From positions 3,121,942-3,185,941 of the forward strand of contig NZ_CP012371.1 in NCBI RefSeq assembly GCF_000619905.2: a stretch of 64,000 nt of DNA, written 5' to 3'. The notes under the pieces are model-generated. The model saw only the letters and a program-made list of their open reading frames with translations, had not been told where the DNA came from and searched no databases. Below are positions 34,063-44,332 of this stretch, piece after piece (position 1 is the first letter of the stretch; each line of letters opens with the position of its first letter). Origin of the DNA: Nitrosospira briensis C-128 (GTDB lineage Bacteria > Pseudomonadota > Gammaproteobacteria > Burkholderiales > Nitrosomonadaceae). Position numbers and translations under genes: made by a program.

Positions 34063-35267
34063 GTTTTTTTCTCCGGTGTTTCCCCGGCCATTCGCAAGGC
34101 CATCTGGACCAGAATGGGGCCCCCAAGCTCAAGTATCACGATGCAGCTCATCATTACCAGCCCCAACCCTGAACCGAACATGGGGAAGTCCACCGCCGTA
34201 TCCAATGTAAGAAGCAGCGCAACACTCGACATGGGTATCAGGGCAATCCCCAGGGCCATGGCTTGACGCAGGCTGATGCCGCTGTAATGCGCCAATGTCA
34301 GTACCGCCAGCAGCTTGGCTGTTGCGCGTGCCGTGATAAGCAGCAAGACCAGCAGAAAACTGTCACGCAACCCGCTGAGGTCGGACGCGAGGCCGTTAGC
34401 GATAAACATTAACACGACCAGAACGGCGCCGGCGGAACCGAAGTGCGGCGGGAAAGTCCGCGGGCGCTGCCGCCGGTATCGCGTTATAAGGCCGGCAGCC
34501 AGCAGGACGAGGATCGGGCTGAGCTTGAGTGTTGACGCCATGATGGTCGCAAACGCAATCATGCCGAACAGGACGAAAGAAAAGGTTTCCTCATGCTGCC
34601 CGAGATAATGGTGGATTCGCTCGAAGGTAATGCCGAACAACCAGGCCAGTAGCGCGGACCCCCCCAAGAGATAAAACGGCGCCAATATCGTATGGATGAC
34701 GCTGGTGCCGGCCTGGCCATGCATGCCGGCGACGGCCAGTTTATGGAAGATGACAGCATAAATACAATTGAGCGCGGTCATCAGCAGAAGCCGGTCCGTC
34801 ACCTGACCCTGAGCGCGTGATTCGGTGACTATGCGTACCACAATGGCAGGTGAGGTGGCAATTGCAATGGAAGCGACCACCGCGGCAGAAATATTGGCAA
34901 CACCAAACCAGCTCAGCATTGAGAAAACAACGGCGAATGTGGCGGTGGATTCAAGCAGGCTTGTGCCGGCAATCCAGGGATTGGCTTTCAGCCAGCGCAG
35001 ATTTACCTTGCTGCCCAGTTCGAACAAGAGGATGCCCAGCGCCAGGTCAACTACCAGCCGCCATTCAGTGACGGGCAATGGTGGGATAAAGCCCAGGCCG
35101 CCAGGGCCCAGCAGCGCGCCGATACCGATATAGCCGACGATACGCGGCAATCGCAGGTGACGTACCAGTGCTTCACCCACAAGTACGGCTGCAACCAGCG
35201 TCAACGCAAGCCAGAGAGCGGGGCTGACTTCTAGCGGCCAAAAAGGCAGGTATGCGGGCCAGTTCAT
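34059..35267 (-). CDS. CPA2-family cation:proton antiporter
   Basis: The 402-residue protein has 11-12 hydrophobic helices. Family segments include RLPRIVGYIGIGALLGP, LGILLFELGSKVNLRWL and IATSPAIVVRIVTES. No RCK/TrkA-N domain follows the membrane part, unlike KefB/KefC, so gating must come from elsewhere. It probably exchanges potassium or sodium for protons. It is the first gene of a likely operon with the carboxylate-amine ligase and amidotransferase. Its start ATG lies at 35265-35267. Confidence 0.88.
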   Translation of the reverse strand: MNWPAYLPFWPLEVSPALWLALTLVAAVLVGEALVRHLRLPRIVGYIGIGALLGPGGLGFIPPLPVTEWRLVVDLALGILLFELGSKVNLRWLKANPWIAGTSLLESTATFAVVFSMLSWFGVANISAAVVASIAIATSPAIVVRIVTESRAQGQVTDRLLLMTALNCIYAVIFHKLAVAGMHGQAGTSVIHTILAPFYLLGGSALLAWLFGITFERIHHYLGQHEETFSFVLFGMIAFATIMASTLKLSPILVLLAAGLITRYRRQRPRTFPPHFGSAGAVLVVLMFIANGLASDLSGLRDSFLLVLLLITARATAKLLAVLTLAHYSGISLRQAMALGIALIPMSSVALLLTLDTAVDFPMFGSGLGLVMMSCIVILELGGPILVQMALRMAGETPEKKT

Positions 35268-35946
35268 GAAACAATGCGGGGAAACAGCCGAAATAGGGCT
35301 GTTCCGTCAACCGCGAACGTTATTGTCAGATGCATCCGGTCTCCTTAAGGACAATGCGGATGTTCGGTCTGTACTTTGGAAACTTTACGGTATCCTCAAA
35401 CTGAACCCCAGGATTACAGATAACGGGCGAGGTTAGTTAGCGAGGGTCTGAATAAACTATCTGGAAGAGATGTGGGTGAATTATAAACCATGAATGCGAA
35501 GAGGAAACGTCTGCTGTAATCGACTGTACTGAAAATCAGCACGCGCCGGATTGCGTGTGGTGCAATAACCAGCGTTGGCGCACGTCTGCCGCTTGATATA
35601 TTTCAAGGCAGGAACTGTGCCTACCCAGACGGGGCAGAGGGCGGCACGAAAATGGAACCGTATACCTATCCAGTGACTTTCATGGCCGCTCAGGACGAAT
35701 TAATGGCCTATCCATCCCGGTCATCGGACAGTAGGATCAAACCTTCAGCTTTAAATTTCATAGCCTCTTACCGGGACAGACGAGGCGAATGGAATGCCAT
35801 GCAATACCTGTATTTCTTCAGTCAGGTCATGTCGAGGAACTTCACACGTTACTCTGGTTCTTACCGATAACCATTTGATTGATAGGCTTTGGAACGATTC
35901 TTGCTACTTACCCTTCACAAGCTAAATTGTTTAGGTAAAATTTTCC
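35268..35946. other. Intergenic region between divergent genes
   Basis: About 680 bases without a convincing gene. A 72-codon frame at 35652-35870 (MEPYTYPVTF start) lacks a ribosome-binding site and recognised homology. The region should contain the promoters of the antiporter operon (minus) and of the phospholipase-type gene (plus). Confidence 0.4.
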
Positions 35947-36051
35947 ATGGGCAAGAGAAGCATCACTCCCAAAATTGCTGATTTGGTAAAAATCGCCAAC
36001 CCCACAAAAACCGGCTATTTGTACCGCAAACCTAAGAAGGCTCAATCATGA
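35947..36051 (+). CDS. 34-residue basic small ORF coupled to the phospholipase D gene
   Basis: ATG 35947 opens a 34-codon frame (MGKRSITPKIADLVKIANPT, ending in a KPKKAQS tail). Its TGA at 36049-36051 overlaps the next ATG at 36048. About a quarter of the residues are Lys or Arg. A weak AGG lies 13 bases upstream. The exact ATGA overlap and lack of stops suggest a translated leader or small protein that couples translation to the next gene. No homologue is recognised. Confidence 0.45.
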   Translation: MGKRSITPKIADLVKIANPTKTGYLYRKPKKAQS

Positions 36052-37412
36052 CAGCTCCGAAATGTGCAGTGAGTCTTTGCATGATCATGCTGCTGGCTGG
36101 TTGCGGCTCCCTTTCAGTTCCAGATAAAACGGTACATGCAAACCGTCCGGTGCAAGTCGATGGCGCACGCGGTGCGCTCTCTATCCAGGAAAGTAAGGCT
36201 GTCCTGGCCAATCTCAAAAACGGCGGCCCTGAAACCAATATCTTTACCAGGCACCTTGCCCAGGCAGAGCAGCTCTCGGGAAGCCCGCTGATGACGGGCA
36301 ATAATGTGAAGCTGTTGGTTGACGGGCCCACCACCTACAAATCGATGTATGCGGCAATACAGGGCGCGAAGCATCATATCAACATGGAAACCTATAGCAT
36401 AGAGGACGACGAGGTTGGCCGCCGCTTCGCCGCTGCATTGATCGAAAAGCAAAAACAGGGCGTGCAAGTCAATTTAATTTACGACAGCATCGGATCGGGC
36501 GCTACACCTGAAGAATTCTTCAAGCCGTTGATCGACAGCGGCGCCAACGTACTGGAATTCAACCCCGTCAACCCATTGACATTTCGCAAGAAACTGGAAT
36601 TGGGCCGTGATCATCGGAAACTGCTCGTGGTTGATGGCCAGATCGCCTTTGTAGGTGGCGTCAATATCAGCAGCGTATATTCCAGCGGATCATTCAGGTC
36701 AAAATCGAATACCAAGGATATCCAACCGTGGCGCGATACGCATCTCCGTATCGAAGGACCCGTCGTTAGTGATTTCCAGAAATTGTTTCTGGCGACCTGG
36801 GAAAAACAGAAGGGTAAGCCGCTAGCGTCGAAATCCTTTTTTCCACGGATAGGCAGGAGGGGTAACGAAGTAGTGCGTGCCATCGGCAGCTCTCCCGATG
36901 AGTCTTACAGCCTTATCTACGTTACGCTCTTATCCGCCATAAACAGCGCTGAAACCTACGCATATGTCACTACCGCTTATTTTGTGCCTGATCCGAGGTT
37001 ACTGGCTGCATTGAAGGGTACAGCGCAGCGCGGCGTCGACGTGCGATTGCTGTTACCAGACAAAACCGATTCGAATCTGGTTTTGTATGCGTCGCACTCC
37101 TATTATGACGAACTGTTGAGTGCCGGCGTGAAGATTTATGAACGGGAGGGCGCTTTATTGCATGCCAAGACCGCCCTGATCGATGGTGTCTGGTCCACCA
37201 TAGGCTCGACCAATCTTGACTGGCTCAGCCTGGAGCACAATCAGGAAATTAATGCGGTTGTCCTTGGTCAAGAGTTTGGTACGCAAATGAAAGCGCTGTT
37301 CGACGAAGATATTAAATCTTCCCGACTTGTCACATTGGAAAAATGGCGGCAGCGTTCGATTATTGCGCGCATAAAGGAATTTGGCGCGAGTTTGCTGGCT
37401 CGACGGTTATAG
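36048..37412 (+). CDS. Phospholipase D / cardiolipin synthase-like lipoprotein
   Basis: The 454-residue protein has a lipoprotein signal with lipobox LAGC (Cys20) and two PLD half-sites. The first is DHRKLLVVDG with GGVNISS behind it, but with Asp-His in place of the usual His-x-Lys spacing start (HRK), still an HxK motif. The second is LHAKTALIDG with IGSTNLDWLS. This is the cardiolipin synthase/PLD fold; activity could be cardiolipin synthesis or phospholipid hydrolysis. Lipidation would place it in the periplasm facing a membrane, which is unusual for cardiolipin synthases with N-terminal helices. The start overlaps the stop of the 34-codon ORF. Confidence 0.87.
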   Translation: MTAPKCAVSLCMIMLLAGCGSLSVPDKTVHANRPVQVDGARGALSIQESKAVLANLKNGGPETNIFTRHLAQAEQLSGSPLMTGNNVKLLVDGPTTYKSMYAAIQGAKHHINMETYSIEDDEVGRRFAAALIEKQKQGVQVNLIYDSIGSGATPEEFFKPLIDSGANVLEFNPVNPLTFRKKLELGRDHRKLLVVDGQIAFVGGVNISSVYSSGSFRSKSNTKDIQPWRDTHLRIEGPVVSDFQKLFLATWEKQKGKPLASKSFFPRIGRRGNEVVRAIGSSPDESYSLIYVTLLSAINSAETYAYVTTAYFVPDPRLLAALKGTAQRGVDVRLLLPDKTDSNLVLYASHSYYDELLSAGVKIYEREGALLHAKTALIDGVWSTIGSTNLDWLSLEHNQEINAVVLGQEFGTQMKALFDEDIKSSRLVTLEKWRQRSIIARIKEFGASLLARRL

Positions 37413-37559
37413 TATGTCTTAAACCCAGATAATTCATTAGGCGGCTCTGCGAGCCTACCCGAGTGCTGGTGGTCAGTTTGCGGCCATTTTCGCTACCTGC
37501 GCAGCGTCCATAGACCACGCTATGGATTTCTCTTAACCGCGGGAGTCACGCTCGGCTAC

Positions 37560-37723
37560 GAGGCAACGGCAATTTGACGAGCGATGGTACTGGGACTTTG
37601 GTTACGATGCCGATAACCGATTGAGAAGCGCCAGCAAGGCCGGTCTGCGGCCAATCCGGCATACGACGGCTACGGGTGCATGTGCCGCACCATCATCGAC
37701 GGGACCATCACTAAAATAGTTCA
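37560..37723 (+). pseudogene. RHS/YD-repeat relic
   Basis: One frame reads DFGYDADNRLRSASKAG, a clear YD repeat. After a frame change the next bases read AYDGYG and TIIDGTITK, as in RHS proteins. Stops and frame breaks flank it, and no intact RHS gene is present. Confidence 0.6.
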
Positions 37724-37762
37724 ATGATCGATCAATATCGGCAGAGACAATGAGGTCCAGTC

Positions 37763-39217
37763 ATGCGTAATACCTTTGTGTCTTTCCTGCTGGCCGCAGT
37801 CGAGTGGCTGACCGAAAAAGGGTACCGGTTATTAATCGGTGTTGCCATCGTTCTGATCCTCTATGGCGCAGTGGAGGGAGAAAGCCTATTCTGGCTCGTC
37901 GCATCGTTCGTGGGCGCGCGATGTGCTTATCTGGTGGCGCAAATTGTCGGGAAACGGCAAAACTCCGGTGACGGGCCGGGTATCGGCGAGACAAACCGGC
38001 GATCTCGATTGGAACAGATGAGCGAATGTGCGGGGCTGCTGGCATTTTGTATCCTTGCTCCATTGGCATGGGTGCTGTATACGAGCGAGATCGTCTCACT
38101 CCGCTCCAGCCAAAGCTGGCCGGCTGTAGTCGTTGCCTTGCTGGGGTTTATCCTCTATCTCTCGCCTTTTGCTATTTCGAGTCCGGGCGCGCGGCTGCGG
38201 CTCATCTGGTGGGGTCTTCCACTGCTGCCTGCGGCGATGCTGCTGATTGTCGGGATTCAGGATCGGCACCCCTACTTGAATCCGGTCAACCCACATCGCG
38301 CGGCGCTTGCGGCGGAGCGAGTCCTGGCACTACGCGATGGAATCGCTGCGGGACACCACTATGACTGGGTAACCGCTCATGCCCGTATGCTTGATGAACA
38401 AGGAAGTACCGGAGAGGCAATCAGGTTCTATCTGGACGCGCTGCATCTCAATCCCTACCAGAAAGATGTGCGAGAACGGCTTGCTGCGCTATCGCCCGAG
38501 ATAGGGAAGAATGAACATCTCTCCGATACAATGTTTGCGCGCAAGTGGGATGGCCCATATTGGTCACAGGAGCATATCATTGCTCCCCTCCCGCGTTGCG
38601 AATTGGACAAGCGCATGGAAGGAATCGACAGAACGACGATTGTGATCTTGCGTGTGGGTGAGCTAATAAGCGACAGCCTGGTTGACGCGGTTGGAGATGT
38701 GATTGCGCGTGAACTGGATATTCCAGTCTGCACCGTGACGCGACCGATACAATTGCCGCCGTACACCCGAATCCGGGGCCTTGTTGACGGCAAGCAATGG
38801 GAAGTCTCCTCCCTGACTACAGCAGTTGAAGATTACATCGACTTTTCGCTCCAGGCACCGCTCAAATTCCTGGTTCTGACCTCGGCTGATATCTATAACG
38901 GCGGCGCAAACTTTGTCTTTGCAGTCAGCTGGATTAACGGAGGGGTACTTGTCTCAACCGCTCGGTTCGGCGATCCGGTCAAGGAACAACGCCTTGTAGA
39001 GTACCGCACCGCCAAGCAATCACTGAGTTCCATCCTGAAGAGTTTTGGCGTACCCGAATCCGCCGATGCCAATTCCGTCTTGAGCTATGCTCGGTCAATC
39101 GAAGAGCACGATAGAAAAGGAAATCGCCCGAGCGCAGAGGCTCTGGCGATTTTCCGTGAAAATCTTCGATCACTTGATGCAACATGGAACGCTTACAAGG
39201 GTACGTCATTGAAGTAG
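37763..39217 (+). CDS. Membrane protein with an archaemetzincin-like domain lacking the zinc motif
   Basis: The 484-residue protein has about five hydrophobic helices (about 22-36, 40-60, 90-106, 120-138, 146-164) and a TPR-like linker (about 180-245). Its C-terminal domain (about 290-470) resembles archaemetzincins. ARELDIPVCTV, FLVLTSADIYNGGANFVFA and SVLSYARSIEEHDRKG match the archaemetzincin segments around the strand before the active site and around the CVM-F-S-SLEE-DRK region. Where the family has HExxHxxGxxHC, this protein has AKQSLSSILKSFGV, so none of the three zinc His remains. It should be a non-catalytic pseudopeptidase. Start GAGGTCCAGTCATG has a reasonable ribosome-binding site. 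The homology is my alignment by eye. Confidence 0.75.
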   Translation: MRNTFVSFLLAAVEWLTEKGYRLLIGVAIVLILYGAVEGESLFWLVASFVGARCAYLVAQIVGKRQNSGDGPGIGETNRRSRLEQMSECAGLLAFCILAPLAWVLYTSEIVSLRSSQSWPAVVVALLGFILYLSPFAISSPGARLRLIWWGLPLLPAAMLLIVGIQDRHPYLNPVNPHRAALAAERVLALRDGIAAGHHYDWVTAHARMLDEQGSTGEAIRFYLDALHLNPYQKDVRERLAALSPEIGKNEHLSDTMFARKWDGPYWSQEHIIAPLPRCELDKRMEGIDRTTIVILRVGELISDSLVDAVGDVIARELDIPVCTVTRPIQLPPYTRIRGLVDGKQWEVSSLTTAVEDYIDFSLQAPLKFLVLTSADIYNGGANFVFAVSWINGGVLVSTARFGDPVKEQRLVEYRTAKQSLSSILKSFGVPESADANSVLSYARSIEEHDRKGNRPSAEALAIFRENLRSLDATWNAYKGTSLK

Positions 39218-39679
<462 letters not shown>

Positions 39680-39796
39680 CATCTGGCGTTTCATCGAAAT
39701 ATTGTCCAGAATGGGATGACTCAAGCATTCTACAGTCAGGGCTTAAATCAGTGTTTTCCTAGGGACTTATTCAAAAAATTAGCACTTAATCTACTC

Positions 39797-39960
39797 TTAG
39801 CTATAGCGTTCGAGTAGCTCGTTAAGCTCCTTGACACACCGCTGAATGTGATCGATAACTTCAGACGAGTCGAGAGCCCTCTTGCCACATTCTGCCAATC
39901 GCTACGGATGCTCTCCTGAAGTGTTTCAAGGTCACGGATGAGTTTTTCGTCTGAGGTCAC
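39797..39960 (-). pseudogene. Small helical protein, frameshifted partner of the deaminase gene
   Basis: The minus frame from ATG 39960 reads MTSDEKLIRDLETLQESIRS and then DWQ. A second frame continues RLAECGKRALDSSEV to VKELNELLERYS and stops at 39797-39799. Joined, they give a coherent helical protein of about 57 residues. The break falls on a single copy of CGATTGGCAG where two tandem copies would restore the frame, so a 10-base deletion between direct repeats is likely. It starts 12 bases after the deaminase stop and was probably co-transcribed with it. Homology unknown. Confidence 0.5.
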
Positions 39961-39972
39961 TCGTAATTATTT

Positions 39973-41415
39973 CTATGGGATGAGTTGCTTTAGCTCACTA
40001 TTCATAATCTGCTCAATTTCCAAATAAGATAAAGGAATTAGCGGAACTCTTAATTGTGCTGTGCCAGGCTCCCACTTTGTCAAGCGCCCATCTTGTTTCC
40101 TTATAAGTTTTCGTCCACTACTTAAGCCCATAGAGAATAAATCTACAAATCTTCTAGGTCCTATTCCAACAAACGCTTCAAATTGTACCTTTTCCTTGTC
40201 GTCTTTACCGCTCGCTTCAATAGAATCGTTATGAAGTTTTGTTGCGTAGCTCTTGGGATAAGGTTCAATATATCTAACTTTAGAAATCCCAGCTGCTACG
40301 ATATGCTTAGCACAGTTGTGGCATGGATAAGTAGTAGAGTATAAGGTGCTCCCTCTGATAGATATCCCATTTCTCGCAGCCGAGATGATTGCTTCCATCT
40401 CGGCATGAACAGCACGTCCGTACTCTGAAATGTTGAGTATCCCCGTATCCCTGAGGATTTTTTTCCCCTCTGCTATTAAGCTCTCCTCATCCTTTCGACA
40501 ATTTGGATAAAGCTTCATCATGATTCTCAAAATGATGTCTCTTTTCTCCATTTCGTTCGAATCTTCGCTTAATATGTGGTCTCTCTTTTCATCCTCAGTA
40601 GGCCAGTAAAGCCCGCCTCCGAACCGGGGTACGTCGTTTGCACCGGTGGCGACGATGTCACCGTGCAAATTAGAAATTACTGCACCAACTTGTCTCGACA
40701 AATCGGCTGATCTTAGTGATGCTGCATATGCCATAAACATGGCATACTCATCGGCTGTCGGGGTAATTACCGGAGCTGAGAATAAAAGATTCAATATTCT
40801 TAAAAGTTGCTTGGAAAGACCTTCTGCGTCATCGGTCGTCACGAATGCATCCGCCAATTTGAAAACGTCCCGGGTTCGCTGACCGTAATCCCCGATTTCC
40901 TTGTCATCTCTGTCGATCAGTCGATCAACCTCGCTGTCTGGCACCCCTTTTAAATTTTGAAGATAGTTTTTACGACTAGTGATACTTGAAGATACGCCTA
41001 GTAGAAAAAAACCATCACCATAGACACGTCTCAGTGTCTCCACCTCGTCAGGATGTTTTAAGGACCGGATCACGTGCGCCCATCTTTTTAATGGTTGAGG
41101 TCCTCCCTCAATCTTGATCCTTTCGTTATTGATAGCGTTGATTGCTAGGAGAGCATAAAAATCACCTCGCTTATAAAGCCCACGGAGAGTTTTCCCGTTA
41201 TTCATTCCGTTATCAAGTCGCTCGAGTTCCGTTTTTGGGACCTCAAGGTTCTTTAAATATGGCTGGCAAAGCTTACTAACATGAATGAAATTAAATTTAT
41301 ACTGAAATCTCTCAAAAAGAGACTTTAGCCGATTCTGAACATCATCTAGGTTCACCCCAACGGGCGCGACAATGCCAATTATTAGTTCACAACTCTCTGA
41401 AGAATTTGAGATCAT
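39973..41415 (-). CDS. Anti-phage dCTP/dCMP deaminase (DCD/AvcD-type)
   Basis: The 480-residue protein has an N-terminal P-loop-like domain whose Walker A is degenerate (IIGIVAPVGVNLDDV), as in AvcD-type proteins. The C-terminal deaminase domain has His337 and Glu339 in AVHAEMEAI and the zinc cysteines Cys365 and Cys368 in TTYPCHNCAKHIVAAG. Related proteins deplete dCTP during phage infection. In the Vibrio AvcID system a small RNA upstream inhibits the enzyme. The length (about 480-530) fits. Base composition is distinctly AT-richer than the chromosome around it, and it lies between IS21 and IS3 relics, which suggests horizontal transfer. A T-rich run directly follows the start region upstream. 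Confidence 0.85.
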   Translation of the reverse strand: MISNSSESCELIIGIVAPVGVNLDDVQNRLKSLFERFQYKFNFIHVSKLCQPYLKNLEVPKTELERLDNGMNNGKTLRGLYKRGDFYALLAINAINNERIKIEGGPQPLKRWAHVIRSLKHPDEVETLRRVYGDGFFLLGVSSSITSRKNYLQNLKGVPDSEVDRLIDRDDKEIGDYGQRTRDVFKLADAFVTTDDAEGLSKQLLRILNLLFSAPVITPTADEYAMFMAYAASLRSADLSRQVGAVISNLHGDIVATGANDVPRFGGGLYWPTEDEKRDHILSEDSNEMEKRDIILRIMMKLYPNCRKDEESLIAEGKKILRDTGILNISEYGRAVHAEMEAIISAARNGISIRGSTLYSTTYPCHNCAKHIVAAGISKVRYIEPYPKSYATKLHNDSIEASGKDDKEKVQFEAFVGIGPRRFVDLFSMGLSSGRKLIRKQDGRLTKWEPGTAQLRVPLIPLSYLEIEQIMNSELKQLIP

Positions 41416-42160
<745 letters not shown>

Positions 42161-42233
42161 GGGCGGTATTCAAACGGTCGGAGGGTTTATCAACAGTTTG
42201 CCCAGAAGTATGCTCAGAAAATAGAGGAATGCG

Positions 42234-43026
42234 ATGGCTTTAGAAACGTCAGGCCGCGACTTGCTCGACATGGCCCGCGAGTGCATAGAAGGGGAGGATC
42301 TCGGTAATGCAAAGGATCTGATTGGGTTGGCAATTGCGCAGGCGCCGGCGAACAAGGTGTCATTGTGCATGCGGTAAATCAGTTGGTGTATGCGGAGCTC
42401 TACAGCAGTGCCCGTAGGGTCGTTGATAATTACCAGACGCAAACTGGAATGATTCTGTCTATGGATTTTACTTATGAAAATATCGTTCAGTGGGAGCAAG
42501 CCAACTTAATGGTGGACGATGTGCCGGTCTTCGATCTGGCCACGAGACCATTGCGGTTTGTAGGACTGCCAAATACGCAGCGCGGAAGCCTCTTCAGCTA
42601 TTTCACAATTAGTGTGCCGGTGGAGGAGATCGAAGTTTCGGAACAGGGGCTTGCTATCACGCAATCCAAAATAAAGTATGCATACAAGTGGAATGAGATC
42701 ACCCGCGCGAGCATCGTTGCAAGAATAATATCTAACAGAGGGGACTCTTCTCACAAAAAATTTGCACGCTGGAGGTGTCAGGGAAGCGTTTTCAGTTCGA
42801 TGTTTCACCTGTCTGGTCAGATTTCAGGGAAGCGTTGTTACTCCGTGCCATATTTGCCCGTTACCTGAATATGGAATTCATCGACGAGCGCAAACCGGGC
42901 TTCAAGGCAGCGAAAGATGATCCCATCCGGAACCTTAAGCTGGGTAATCTTGCCTGGATGGCAATGATAATAGGTGGATTCATTCTTTTTATTATATTTC
43001 TACAATGGAATCAATCGTCTTCCTAG
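42234..43026 (+). pseudogene. Frameshifted membrane protein with YcxB-like region
   Basis: ATG 42234 (GAGGA upstream) begins MALETSGRDLLDMARECIEG. Near 42350 the frame must shift to continue QGVIVHAVNQLVYAELYSSA, then VEVSEQ-type beta sequence (EEIEVSEQGLAITQSKIKYA). Near 42775 it must shift again to SGKRFQFDVSPVWSDF and a final hydrophobic helix (LAWMAMIIGGFILFIIF) ending 43024-43026. The middle resembles YcxB/PH-like domains. Two independent frame breaks suggest decay. Confidence 0.55.
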
Positions 43027-43123
43027 CAATACGCCACTGAGCTCTGAAAACCAAAAAACCGAACGAATCAATTCCCTGCAATATCTGGACGATACGTACT
43101 CCAACCCTTCAAGGATATTCAAC

Positions 43124-43251
43124 ATGAAAATGCAGCTGAGCAGAATCGCATTGGCCATGGCAGCGCTTGGTGCACCGGCAGCTTTCGCCCCGCCCCTGCC
43201 CAGATTGCCGCCGGGCCCAGTCCTACATACATGACAATGCTGACCGGTTGA
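43124..43251 (+). pseudogene. Signal-peptide fragment of a lost secreted protein
   Basis: ATG 43124 reads MKMQLSRIALAMAALGAPAA, a good Sec signal. The open frame then turns into Pro-rich nonsense and stops at 43232-43234, while the next frame reads APAQIAAGPSPTYMTMLTG before TGA 43249-43251. The 3' part of the gene is missing. Confidence 0.5.
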
Positions 43252-43286
43252 GCAGTGTTTACTGGGTTTTACCAAGAGACGACCGC

Positions 43287-43568
43287 TCAGTTTGGCAGAT
43301 GCCATTGCGAAATGGCAGCATCCGGTGCGCACAGGGCTGCGTAGGCTTCCCACTCCTCGATCAGATTATCAGCACAATCGCGTACTACGTGCGACAGGCG
43401 AGGATCATCACGGATAAGGCGCAAGTGAATAATGATTGCCGCTGCAACCGCCTGCGAACGTCTCGCCGGAAAGCGCGACATCAGGCAGATCAGGGCTGCC
43501 AGGGCCTGTTCCGGATTCGTGCAGTATTCCGGTAGTGCATCAGCCTGATTGCGGGTCTTGGGCCTCAT
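43287..43568 (-). CDS. Hypothetical 93-residue protein downstream of the second rpsD
   Basis: The frame starts three bases after the S4 stop on the same strand and encodes a helical, Ala/Arg-rich soluble protein (ARRSQAVAAAIIIHLRLI, DNLIEEWEAYAAL). No homologue is recognised. Tight spacing suggests it is made with the S4 paralogue. It could be a small accessory protein of the alternative ribosomal set. Confidence 0.5.
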   Translation of the reverse strand: MRPKTRNQADALPEYCTNPEQALAALICLMSRFPARRSQAVAAAIIIHLRLIRDDPRLSHVVRDCADNLIEEWEAYAALCAPDAAISQWHLPN

Positions 43569-43571
43569 CCG

Positions 43572-44183
43572 TTATAACCTCACGGCGTAATACTCGACGA
43601 CGTGCTGCACCTCGATAGGGAAGGGCACCTCATCGGCGCTTGGCAGGCGGGTGACGACAGCCGATCGGGTCCGAGCATCGAAGCTGATCCATTCCGGGCG
43701 GGTAAGGGCAGGGGCTAGCAGGCACTCCATGGTCGCAGGAATGCGCGCTGCCTTATCGGTCAGGGCTATGGCGTCGCCGGTTTTTATCCGGATGGATGGG
43801 ATGTTCACAAAGCGGCCATTCAGCATGACATGGCAATGACGGACAAGCTGGCGGGCAGCTGCCGCGGTCGGTGCGAAACCGGCGCGAAATACCAGATTGT
43901 CGAGGCGGCGCTCAAGCAGTTCGAGCAGTTTCTCGCCGGTCGGCGTCTGGGATTTCTTGGCTTCCTTGAACAAAAGCCGAATTTGGGCCTCCGATAGGCC
44001 ATAGTTGAAACGCAGCTTCTGCTTTTCCATCAGGCGCACCGCGTAATCGGAACGGCGGCGACTCTTCTGTCCGTGCTGACCGGGCGGATAGCTTCCCGGT
44101 TCAAGGGATTTGCGGGACAAGCCCGGCAACTCGATCCCAAGTGCGCGCATGACTTTGAGTTTCGGTCCAGTATAACGTGACAA
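43572..44183 (-). CDS. rpsD: Ribosomal protein S4, likely second (paralogous) copy
   Basis: The 203-residue protein begins LSRYTGPKLKVMRALG with TTG as start (44181-44183), AAGGAG at proper distance, and has S4 hallmarks: RRSDYAVRLMEKQKLRFNYG, LLERRLDNLVFRAGF and VRHCHVMLNGRFVNIPS. It lacks a zinc-finger Cys cluster. It is not in an S13-S11-S4-RpoA operon, so it is presumably an alternative copy, as often found for stress- or metal-regulated ribosomal paralogues. It faces a Fur-box region at 44333-44561. An in-frame GTG/ATG further upstream (to 44288) adds residues not found in S4. Confidence 0.9.
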   Translation of the reverse strand: MSRYTGPKLKVMRALGIELPGLSRKSLEPGSYPPGQHGQKSRRRSDYAVRLMEKQKLRFNYGLSEAQIRLLFKEAKKSQTPTGEKLLELLERRLDNLVFRAGFAPTAAAARQLVRHCHVMLNGRFVNIPSIRIKTGDAIALTDKAARIPATMECLLAPALTRPEWISFDARTRSAVVTRLPSADEVPFPIEVQHVVEYYAVRL

Positions 44184-44332
44184 ACGATTCTCCTTTTCGT
44201 TTTGGTTGATAGAGCGGCAGGATCTCCTTGACGCATGGAGCCCATCTGGTAGCAAGCAGCAGCGATGCACCTTATCAATCCACTGCAAGGCTGCAGCCGA
44301 GCTGTAAGAATCATAATATTATCGAAACTCAT

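Noticed and set aside
35652-35870. 72-codon plus frame between antiporter and phospholipase genes
   Set aside because: No ribosome-binding site and no family resemblance; mentioned only as part of the intergenic region.
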